NCBI RefSeq assembly: GCF_004210375.1
Contig: NC_134834.1
Coordinates: 150,321,009-150,385,008, forward strand
Length of the DNA: 64,000 nucleotides
Source: Tachypleus tridentatus
Lineage: Eukaryota > Arthropoda > Merostomata > Xiphosura > Limulidae
Reading direction: 5' to 3'
The notes under the pieces: generated by a model
Database searches by the model: none
What the model was told of the DNA's origin: nothing
The model's input: only the letters and a program-made list of their open reading frames with translations
Shown here: piece by piece, positions 48,801 through 60,800 of the stretch
Position numbering within the stretch: the first letter of the stretch is position 1
Layout: each line of letters opens with the position of its first letter
Translations under genes and position numbers: made by a program

Positions 48801-51800
48801 TGCCCCACTCCTCAATGCAGAATTCTTTCAGCTGTGAGATGTTTCAGGGGTTTCTTGCATGTACAGCTCGTTTCAAGTCACCCCACAGCATCTCAATGGG
48901 ATTAAGATCTGGGCTTTGATTCGGCCATTCCAAGACTCTCCATTTCTTAGTTTTCAGCCAGTCCTTGATGGATTTACTGGTATGTTTTGGGTCATTGTCG
49001 TGTTGCAGAGTCCAGTTCCGCTTCAGTTTTAATTTTCTTACAGATGGTCTCACATGATCCTCGAGCACCCTCTAATACACAGTAGAATTCATGGTGGATT
49101 CTATGATTGTGAGCTGTCCAGGTCCTGCTGCAGCAAAGCAGCCCCAAACCATGACACTTACACCTCCATGTTTCACAGTTGGTATGAAATTAAACTATTT
49201 GGACTCATCTGTCCAAAGAACACTATCCCAGAAGTCCTGGTCTTTGTCTACATTCTGGCAAACTTCAGTCTGGCCTTGATGTTTCTCTTAGAGAGCAAAG
49301 GTTTCCTCCTTGCACACCTCCCATGCAAGTTACACTTGTGCAGTCTCTTTCTGTTTGTAGAGGCATGCACTTTCACATCAACAGTAGCCAGAGCCTGCTG
49401 TAGGTCCCGTGATGACACTTTAGGGTTTTTGGAGACCTATTTTAGCATCTTATTGTCTGCTCTCGGGATGAACTTGGACGACCAGACCTGGGCATGTTGG
49501 AAGTTGTTTTGAAAGCCCTCCACTTGTTGACTATTTTCCGGACATTGGAATGGCTGATTTCAAACTCTTTTGAGATCTTTTTAAATCCCTTACCAGACTC
49601 ATAAGCTGCTACAATTTTCTTTCTGAAGGCCTCAGACAGCTCTTTTGCTCTCATCATGGTGCTCACTCTCACTTCAGCAGTCAGGAACACACCAAACTAA
49701 ATGTCTGAGGTTTAAATAGGGCAAGCCTCATTCACAATGCTGAGTAATGATCTTCTAATCACATGCACCTGGTGTTATACACCTGTGTTTGAGTTGAGCC
49801 ATTTTATGTGGGTATAAATGTCTGGGTGTCCTAACTTTTTCCTCAGTTAGAAAATGCATTTTTATCGAATTACAATTTACAGAAGATCTTGAAAAGTCTT
49901 TTCTTCAGTTTTAATTGTTCAGTTATATCCCTATAATCTCTCAGTGTTGTTAAAATTGAGGTTAAATATCTATATATCCAGAAACGTTACAAAAATACAC
50001 AGGCTTTCATAGGGTGTCCTAATTTTTTCACATGGTTGTATAAGTGATTATTATGTGGTATTAAATGTATATGGTTATACAAACGATTATTATGTTATAT
50101 TAGATCTATTGGTTATACAGGAAATTACGAGGGATATTAAGTCTATTTGGGTATATAGAGGATTATTTTGTAACATTAGCACTATTAGGGGGCCTTACCA
50201 CGTCGTCGGAGTCCATATTGGCACGTATAGCCAAAACTATACATCTTGACAACAGTCCTGCGTGGTAATTTTTTTTTTTTAAATACTCCATCTTTAGGCC
50301 GTCATTTCCTAAACCCACAACTCTTCTCTGTGTGCTTTCCCTAATCAATGCAGTGCACGAGGAAGACGGTTTCACATGAGTCGTTTCAACAATGTACTCG
50401 CTGAAAAATTAATAGGTGCTACGACTGCGTTTTGACTGGCTTGTCTTCATGTGAAATAACGTTTCATTTTCCAGCTGGTTGGGTTATACAATAGCAGATC
50501 ACTAGATACGACTGTAAATCTTATTTCAATAAACCCGTAACTTGTTGGTATTGTTTCCAACAAATATAATTTTTGATTATGTTGGATAACGTTGTTTGGG
50601 GCACGAGGACGGCTTTTCAAACTGAGCTTTATAGTTCTCAGCTGTTACAAAATGCCGCATTTTACTTACCATGTTTGGAGTACGAATTTTCCAAGTATTT
50701 TTCTAGATGGTCCTGGTACCCTATGTTGATGCATATTTCTTTGTTTACCAACAATATAAAATACATGATATATCTCCATCTTGGAAAGTCTAAATTTCCG
50801 ATCTGAACACATCACTATGAACTGAGTGTATGAATTTCTGGTGTCAGAAAGTGTTGTTAAATACCTTTCCATAAAGTTTTGGTTCTAAATCATGTAATTA
50901 CACGCGACTTTATACCGGATGTAGTTGTCACGTAGTTTCCTAACTTGTATATTGATAATCATTTTAAAATAACGCACCCAATAGTATGTCTCAGGACAGT
51001 GCCATTGAGGAGAACACATATGTGCTACTAACAGTAATCTAGAAGGGTACACTATATGTTACCTTTGCAATCACATCAATGAAGCCCGGCATAGTCAGGT
51101 GGTTAAGGCACTCGACTTGTAATCCGAGGGTTGCAGGTTTGAACTCCCGTCACACCAAACATGCTCGCCCTTTCAGCCGTAGGGGCGTTATAATGTCCGG
51201 TCAATCCCACTATTTGTTGGAAAAAGAGTAGGCCAAGCTGCCTTCCCTTTAGTCTTACAGGGCTCTTACAGTCATACATATATTATAACATGAGGTGTTA
51301 TAATATGACAGCTAATCCTGGTAATCAATTAGGTAGCCTAAGAGATGGAGATAGGTGCTGTTGACTAGCTGCCTTTTGTCAGATATATAACTTTTAAATT
51401 AGGAACACTAGCACAGATGTCCTTCATGTAGATATGCATTAAATTCAAAACAAAACAAAAATGCAGTGACCTGTAGAGGTGGGGTCATGTATGCGCGCAT
51501 ACTGGTACTAAAAAGAATAGAGAGGAGGATATTTGAGCCCACGGCTGTGAAGGAATTCCGAATTAACTGTTAGTGTAAGTAAAAGTGAAGACGACGAAAA
51601 CCAATAAAAGTGTTAGAAGGTGAAAAAATATAAAAACAGAACACTGGACACAGTCTTGTTTACCATAACACTATCCTATCATATTTCCTACATATTCCAT
51701 TAAATCATTTTCTTTAACCACGTGGCAAGGTTACGCAAGCAGTACTAACCAATCTTATGGAAGAGTTCCGGATGACATAGCTCCACCTTCTCTCTCTGGA

Positions 51801-54800
51801 ACATGTGATACTCTGTCTGTTCCATGATTGGAGGAATCTGATTAAATTGTCGAGCGACACTGTACGCTTCCTGTTGGTAGAGAGAGAGGACCATGACAAT
51901 ACTATTGGTAAGTGGTTATAAACATTCTGCTTTAGGATAAAGAATCACGACAGTACTGTTGTTCATTAGTTAAGGTTAACACCCAGAAACTCATATTATA
52001 AACATTCTGCTTTAGATTAAAGAATCACAATACTACAGTTGTTCATTAGTTAAGGTTAACACCCAGAAACACATATAAACATTCTGCTTTAGGATAAAGA
52101 ATCACGACAGTACAGTTGTTCATTAGTTAAGGTTAACACCCAGAAACACATATAAACATTCTGCTTTTAAAGAATACAGTACAGTTGTTCATTAGTTAAG
52201 GTTAACACCCAGAAACACATATTATAAACATTCTGCTTTAGATTAAAGAATCACAATAGTACAGTTGTTCATTAGTTAAGGTTAACACCCAGAAACTCAT
52301 ATTATAAACATTCTGCTTTAGGATAAAGAATCACGACAATATTGTACGTTCATGCTTCTCTGTAATCGAGTCAGAGATTGGAATGTTAATTGTATTCTTG
52401 CTTTATTCTGTTGTGAGGTTCGCTATAGCCCACTCCACAGCAAAGTTATTAACTCTCATACGACTCAGTTCATTATATGTTGTTTACTACCAGTTTGGTC
52501 CAAACATTGTATTATATATTATTTACTATCAGTGTGGTTGACACATAGTATTATACATTATTTACTACCAGTATGATCCACATATTGTATCATATCTTGT
52601 TTAGTACCAGTATAGTACGCACATTGTATCATATCGTGTTTAGTACCAGTGTAGTACCCACATTGTATCATATATTGTTTACTACCAGTGTGGTCTACAT
52701 ATTGTATTATATATTATTTACTACCAGTGTGGTGCACATAATGTTTACAAGAATCGTGCCAATAATTACTGGGTTTAATTTTATTAATGCTGACAATACT
52801 TCTCTCGAACCTGTCTGTGTGTGAGAGATATGTTAATACAACAACAACAGGAAGTAACACATACGGAGTCACGTACATAATTGGCTTAGCAAAATATATT
52901 TTTGAAGTGGGATGGTCCATTCGTGTTACACTGGTAATTCTAAATTTAAAGTATAAACGTGGACTACTTAATTTTTTTTATTATAACTTTAAATATCGTA
53001 ATTGTGTGTTGTTTATTCAACAGAGCTGCTAACAAATGCACAACAATGAGATTTGTGACATTGTTAAGCTTACAGCTTCCGTGAAGACTTAACATCATTG
53101 TTTTATGATATATTGTTAACAGATTTAGTAGATAGATATACGTATACAACATAATTTTTCGACAAACGTAAGTACGCAACACTGCAATTTCTAGGAGAAA
53201 TATTTATTGATTTTTACCATGATCTCCATGGCTGTCCACCGTGATGTTCCCCAGTACAACGCCATTCCCTGATTCACACAGTACGTGCACGCTCGGACGA
53301 CTTCTGAAAGTAAAAAGTTTCAGTTAAATATAAGTTCCATGAGGCACACAAGGAGTTTTAGTTTCTGAACTTCTATGTAAAACTGTAACGTTTCCGGAAA
53401 TCATAAAGATGAGTCGATTAATTAAAGAATGAAAGGACTATTTGCCCATGTACAAGTAACGGTTAGGCTTACCTATGTTTTCTAAACAGTTGTATTCCTT
53501 AATCTGAAATATTAATATACAGGTGTATTTGTTTAATTTAAATCAAAAATCAAGTGTTTATTTTATTTTTGCAAACTCAGTTCCTCATTATTATATATTT
53601 AATGTATATAATCTTTATTACTCAGATCTTAAGAGAGAGTCAGAGGCCATCGAATATTGTATTACTTGCGTTTCTTATTTTATAATTTCTTTCAAGTTTA
53701 TCGTGTCTGTAAGACGACATACAGAATATTAACTGATTTTTTCTTTATGATTTCTTTTTTTCAAGTTCAGAGACATAGATGCGTGTTTCATTTGCACTAC
53801 ACACGTTTCTACGAAACAGAGAAAAATAATGGTATGTATTGTTCCCGTACTGACAGCTTTATGTATCTACATAAATATTACGCTTGCGTTTGTAAGTCCG
53901 GAACTTTTTTCAAATTTCTAAATCAAACACTACAAATCTAATGTCGTTAGAAAGGCCTTTGTCTGAGAAGCTAGATTTATATTTAGGCCTTTCAATTGAG
54001 AATCACCTTACTTGTCTTTTGTTTAGTTAAACTTCTTAATTCAAAGAGAATGGTGTATGGTAGGATCACGTGGCCACTGCTATGGGCTTTCTGGACTTAT
54101 TATCTAGGTCTAAACAACGCATGCGCAGTTCGTTCAAACCACATGCTTATCAGACGTTTCTGCATAGTAAGCTAAATTTGCTTTCATTACAGCTTTACGT
54201 TTACTTTACCTTGCAATAATTCAGCTTCGGTTCGTTTCATATACTATTATAAACACATTTTAGCTGCTATTTCCTTTAGTATTGATTTTATTATTTGTTG
54301 TTGTGTCAGTTTTTTTTATTTCGACTCGTAAAACTTATCAGACGCTGAACGTTCGTAACTGTTTCATACTCCGTACATTACTATTAATTGCAATTTTATG
54401 TTTTATTGTTTATTTTACGTGAAGTTTTATTAAATAAACTTACGGCTACGTGAGATAGTTTACGTCGACGTACGTATTTTCATATAGACCTGGATTTATT
54501 GATCTAACACATAATGTCTGCGAGAAAGCGTAGCTCAAATAGTGTGCGTGATAAAGTTAGAACAATGAAAACTCAAGGGGAGGGATTCGTTTTTTTTTTT
54601 TTTAATTTCGTGCAAAGCTAGCCGTCCCTAATTTAGCAGCGTAAGACTAGAGAGAAGGCAGCTGGTCATCACCACCCATCGCCAACTCTTGGGCTACAAG
54701 GGGAGGGAAAGAAAACTATCAGACATGTCACGGTTACTTTATTTTACTCACACTACAGATGTTTCCGTGAAACAGACTGAATTAATGTACATACTGACAG

Positions 54801-57800
54801 GCAGTATATCCTGTCGTATCTCACTATGGAACTACTCTAAGTAAAAGCATTAAACGTGACATTTACGGTTAAAATTTAAAGCTTAATCACCAAAATAACA
54901 TAGTTCAACATAGGGTTTACTGATATTTTTTAATGTTGGGTAGAGGTCAACTATGCATTTAATTTCCATTCAATAAAGGAAGCTGTGTCTGGACACTAGT
55001 TCGTAAAATATAAGACCTATTTATTCACCTTCCTTGGTGGCTGAATCATATGGAGTTTAGTAATCAGCCTATTTATTTCCCATTGTGAATAAGGCTTCTG
55101 CTCTAGAAACAAATCTATCTTCATTCCGTTTAGAATAAAAAAAGTTTATTTTAAGGACTGATCTAAGTACCATTTCTTGACAGGAATCAATTGTCATACC
55201 AGACTATTATCTTTGTTGGCTAGTGTAACCATCTTCAATGTAACACATGAATCATTTCTATTGGCTGCAGCACCTTTCTTCCACGTGATACATATAGTAA
55301 GTATTTTTGGCTAATGAGTTTAGCTTACATTAGGCCAGTTTTATTTGCCATATATTCACCTTTTAAGGTGCACACCGGTCGTTTCTACTGGTCAGTATGC
55401 CTACCTTTCATGGGACATTTGGAGTTGGTGAGTGTACTCACCTTCTATAGGACACACGGATCGTTTATATTGGCTGGTGTACCTACCTTCCATGGGGCAC
55501 ATGGGGTCAGCTTTGTTTATCAGAAGAATATCCACGTAGTTCAACTGGAGTCTTTCTAGAGAAGCGTGAAGTCCTGTGGTCAAATAAACACAGATGTTTT
55601 TGATATACTGAAGTATATATTGACAAAAGTTCACACCACCTTTTGGGTAAAAGTGAAAACAGTCAATCGTGAAAAAGAAAAAACGTTTAAATTTTTTTAA
55701 TGGCAGGCCATGCATCACTTGAGCCAAGGTGCGGAACATAATGCTGCCAAAGGGAAAAATCTGTCAATAAAAAATCAATACAGTTAAAACAGCCTCAGGC
55801 ATTAGTGTCTATCGCCACCTAGTGGGGTTTATAAAAAATTTGATAATGGCTTAAAAAACTTAACTTACACTGTGACATATATATATATATATATCAGAAA
55901 ATAAAACTGTTAGTTCGTCATATATTCCTCTTTCACATTCACATATATAAATACATATTACAAAATTATTGTTTAGTTTAATTAGCTTTTCTGAGTCTCA
56001 CATATTTATTGCTAAAGTATTATTGGTGACTAGCCCTATAAATTGTTATTAAAATATGGAGATAACTGTGATAACTTACAGCGAAATAAATTCATAGATA
56101 AATCAGAGAATGTCTGGAGATATGAAAAGTGCCATTCCAAAACAAAACAATGAATGCAGGCTCAAACAACAAAATAGAGTTGTAAAGTGAATGGGGATAT
56201 AGAGGAAAATATTAGCAGAAACCTGCTGTCGGAAATCAATATTGTAGTCTTTAATAATACAGTTCAATTAAACTGACAAGACCTACAGGAATAATTTAAA
56301 TCAGTAAATGATATTACTTGATTTTTACAAATATAAAAACATTTTGTATCATAGCGAGACGTAATTATAAAATCCTGTTTCACAGTTATTTAGTCTATAT
56401 GCGTGGTGTTCAGAAGTAATTTAAAGAACTACGTTATTACAGTTTTCTCGTCCAAACGTAGCACAAGCTAGTCTGGAAAACGCGCATGAAACTGACTTCG
56501 TTTCTGTCTTATCGCGTACATTCTTCACAGTTAAATTACTTATCATATGGAAACAACGTAACCCACTTAGTCGAAGGATATTGATTTGTACGGTTGGGTA
56601 TAATGGTGCTTAGTGTGTGTAGCGAACGTTAAGGTTCTTAAAAATTTGTAGCTCATGGTTTATTTAAATGCAGGGCTGCACAATGGGCCACCTGCACTGT
56701 GCCCGCTGCGTGGATAAAACCTTAGATCTTAAGCATGTGAGGTAGACCGATGGAACTTATTCAAACCATGATGTTTCCTATTTCTATACTACTTCATTTC
56801 TTATTATTTTATTACTGTGTCTCTTCATCCCCTAGCTTGGCCGTCATGCCCTCTTAATGAGATGTTTCAAACTACTGTGCACTGCCTAAAAGTCAACGTC
56901 TGTTAAACAAGATCCTGCTGCACAAGGGGGGAGCAAACAGGGGACCGGTCCCCCCATAACTCTATGCATATCAACTCATCATTTTGGTGAGTGTTTTGCT
57001 GTAAAACATGATATGTGTGTTGATATGGTTCATATACTTACTAGTGTCAAGCTATTTAATGACAAACGTTATTTTATTTTCAGTATATTACACGCTTCTA
57101 ACCCCATTTATTTGAGATTTGATTGAGTATCCAATTTTTAGGATACTTACTAAGCCTTTCTGGAATCTGGAGTTGCCACACATATTACAGATACTATACA
57201 TTAATCCATTACATCAAACAAAGAAACCGGATATCATTTCTAATAATAACTTCTCTCTTGTGTTTCTCTCTTTGAGTTCGGTTTACAAATATTCAAATAA
57301 AAATAACATTGGAACACTCTACATTCACATTAAGATAACTCGATGACGTCATGCGAACCACAACCATATCATGCCGAGAACCAGTTAATCAGAGCATGTC
57401 AAGTGCATGCATACATTATTTAAACATTCGTCCGCCAGAGGGTCAAAGCATGCGATATTTAAAGGAAATACGAGATGAAAACTTTTCAACAGGGTGAAGT
57501 CACATGACTTGCCTTCAATTATCTGTTTCCTTGACATCCCCTTTTCAATGTCTGATCTAACAACACCAAAAACAAAACAAAAAACACAATCAGAAGGTGA
57601 AACACTCGAACGACAGGAATTCTCACAAAGAACAAAGAAACACGAAAACGTCCTTAAAGGACTTACCTTCCAGTCCAAAACAACTTCGTAGCAATGACGT
57701 AACTGGACCGTCTGGAATAAATAGAATAAAAGTTACTTGTTTATTTGTCTAAAATCTAGAGAGCTATCTGCACTAGCTGTCCCTAATTTTAAAATCATAA

Positions 57801-60800
57801 ATTAGAGTGAAGGCAGCTAGTCATCACCACTCGCCGCCACCTCTTAGTGCCATTGACCATTACATTATTATACCTCCATAACTAAAAGGCGAGCGTGTTT
57901 GAGGATTGGGCTCCAACCCGAAACCCTCAGACTGCGGGTTGAGGTTCCTAGCTACCAGGGCATGCAAAAAAATGTGTAAGGTAAATACACTCACTTAGAA
58001 GAAATTTCCAACAACAACAAAAATAATTCTGCTTGTTTTTTTTCGGTCACAACGTCTTAGACTGTGCTCTTACGGTTGTGTCGCTGTGTACGTCGTGTTT
58101 AAAAGCAAAAACGCTTAAATCTACTTTAGGTTTTTTTTCTGTGGAATATTTTTATTAACTGTATCTAGTCAATTGTTGTTTTTTGACAAGATCATGATAT
58201 TAAGAACGATAATGATTTCACTTTTGTGTGAAAGTACCGAATATTTTATGGAAAAAGAAGTCATCTGTGCCCTCACTATTCCATAAAAGGGCATTTGACA
58301 CTTAAACAGGACTGATTGGTTTGGTTTGTTTTAAATTTCGCGCAAAACTACACAAGGGCTACCTATTAGCCGTCCCTAATTTAGCAGTGTAAGACTAGAG
58401 GGAAGACAGCTAGTCATCACTACCCACTGCCAACTCTTGGGCTACCCTTTTACCAACGAATAGTAGGATCAAACGTAACATTATAACGCCCCCACGGATA
58501 AAAGGGTGAGCATGTTTGGTGAGAGGGGAGGATTCGAGCCCGCGACTCTCGGATTACAAGTGGATAGCCTTAACCACCTGGCTATGCCGGGCCAAACAGG
58601 AGTGATCAACTTCATACCTAGGACTGTGCAGATGTTCCCAACACTAAGATATTGTCTTAAGCACTTATTCAATTTAGTCATTAGCAAAGCATTCTTGTAA
58701 TTTAAAATTGTAATTCTATAACACCATTTCGTTACCTTTATGAGGAAGGGTTTGTTTTTTTTCTTAAATCTTCTCAATAAAATTCTGATATGAAAAGTCA
58801 GGGTTTTGGAAACCAAGCGGACAGAAAGCTACAATTGTCTCCTCTATGACAAAATGTTAGGTATTCTTGTCCTCGTGGACAGGTAAACCAGTTAATAAAG
58901 TAATCTCATCTTCAGAGAAAAGTGACAACATAGCGTGTAACATACCTCCAACCTTTCTTCTTTAGAATTTTCCCAAGCATTAGCTCTGCCCTGAAAAAGA
59001 AAGACAAACAGATTTGCACTGAGGGAGAAACAAAACTGAGACCAAACTACGACTTTAATTTGCAGTTTTTATTTCCCATAACTACGAAAGGTCGTAGAAA
59101 GAACAAACAGGTTGTTTCAACAGGATTAATCCTAACATTAGCTTTTGCATAAAAATCAAAATACGCTTCGAACCATAATCGATAAATGCATATCTGAAAT
59201 ACATCATGGTGAATTTGAAAATACCAAGACGGTTAAAATAGTTGTTAAGAAATATAAATATTCATAAAGCTTTATGATCGTCAACGTCAGCAGAAGCGTA
59301 AATAACAACGAAAAAAACTTCATTTTTGTCAAAAACACGCTACAGCTGTTACATTAAGCCTAAATAATCAGAATTAAAGAATTCGTATGCCCTTCTTGTT
59401 TCGAAATATTTTTGTTATAAAAATAATAAAATAGAAAAATATTCCTTATATCAACCCAAATTACTCGGTCAATTAACCACAAATAATATCTTATCAGCGT
59501 TTGGCAAAAACGTACTTTCCACCACCATAGGCATCTGCTGTGTCAAAAATGTTGATTCCACTCTCGTAAGCTGCAGTCAGAATATCCTCAGCCCTCTGTT
59601 GAGACAACATAGAAATATTTTATATAAATTTATAATTAACCTGACAAGTTAAAAGTTCCAAAAAAGAAAAGAAAGATCTGAGTTACAAAACTTTGAAGTT
59701 TGAACAATTCCCTAATAATAAACTTATAGTATTCATTTAAAAGACGGCGAGGCCTACCTCTTCAGAAATCTGTGTTCCAAAATGTACCCATGTGCCTGAA
59801 AACATCAATAAATTCATTTTATATTTTGTAAAGTGGTTTACCAAACTTTGATAACAAAATCAGCTTCATAACTAAAGAGCATTTTCTCTCCAAACTATTT
59901 AGTAATTCGTTATTTCATTAGAAACATTATAAATGCTTATGTAATTTTATTCTACAAAAAAAAGGAAGATAAAACACATATAGGACAAACAATCAGATCT
60001 TACCAAGGCCGATACAAGAAATTCTCAAACCAGACTTTCCAAGGTTTCTAGGGTGAAAAAAAAAAATAGCGACAGATTAAAAATTGTAATTATTAGAGTG
60101 ATTAAATGACAATTTGTGCTATTATATAATTTATTAACTAAATAATTACGTGTTATACGTTTCATTATTTCTCTGTTCTTCAGGTCACCCGTAGCCATAT
60201 CTTAAGACACAAGTTTCTATTTGATAAGTCTGTTTGTATCTGAATATTTACAACAACCTTATGTGCCACTACATGTGAAAGGTTAAAGACAAATGTCTCA
60301 AACTCTTGCGACGTCACAGAGTCTGGTGTCCACCTGTCTTTCATCAGGACTTGAGAGAATGTTGTAAAAATTACTTCCACACTTGCTTCCAGTATGTGGT
60401 GGTCCCATTTTTACAAATATTGGTTTTGACAATACCTTCTGAATGTCTTGGTACTTTAACTGATACAACGTTTCACTGTATACACACATATATATATGTA
60501 TAGTTAGGGCTTCAATATTCTTAGGTTGATTTTTTTTTTTGTCGTTGTGAACTCTAAAACGTCTTTTTGTTTTTTTCTTTCTGACCATGAAACTCAGGCT
60601 ATTTCTGAATTATCACTATGATTTCACGAAACATTTAACACAACATCAGTCTGTGCAATGATGGTAAGGATAAGCATGACAATCGAAACACAATGCCACG
60701 TAGATTTCAAACCAAACTAATGTTTCCTAACAACACCTACCGATAACGCATTCCCGTAGCCCAATGGACAGAGGGTTGTCGACTTGGAGGTCGAGTAGTG

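Noticed and set aside
49054-49512. 152-residue plus-strand frame
   Set aside because: It is antisense to the Tc1 transposase pseudogene.
56935-56955. GGGACCGGTCCC palindrome as a terminator or regulatory hairpin
   Set aside because: Single short palindrome in an intron with no supporting context.
60741-60800. tRNA-like A box (TAGCCCAATGG) suggesting a tRNA gene or SINE
   Set aside because: On the other strand this is Kv-beta exon 1, encoding MRYR before the core and ending in a good donor; no B box follows.
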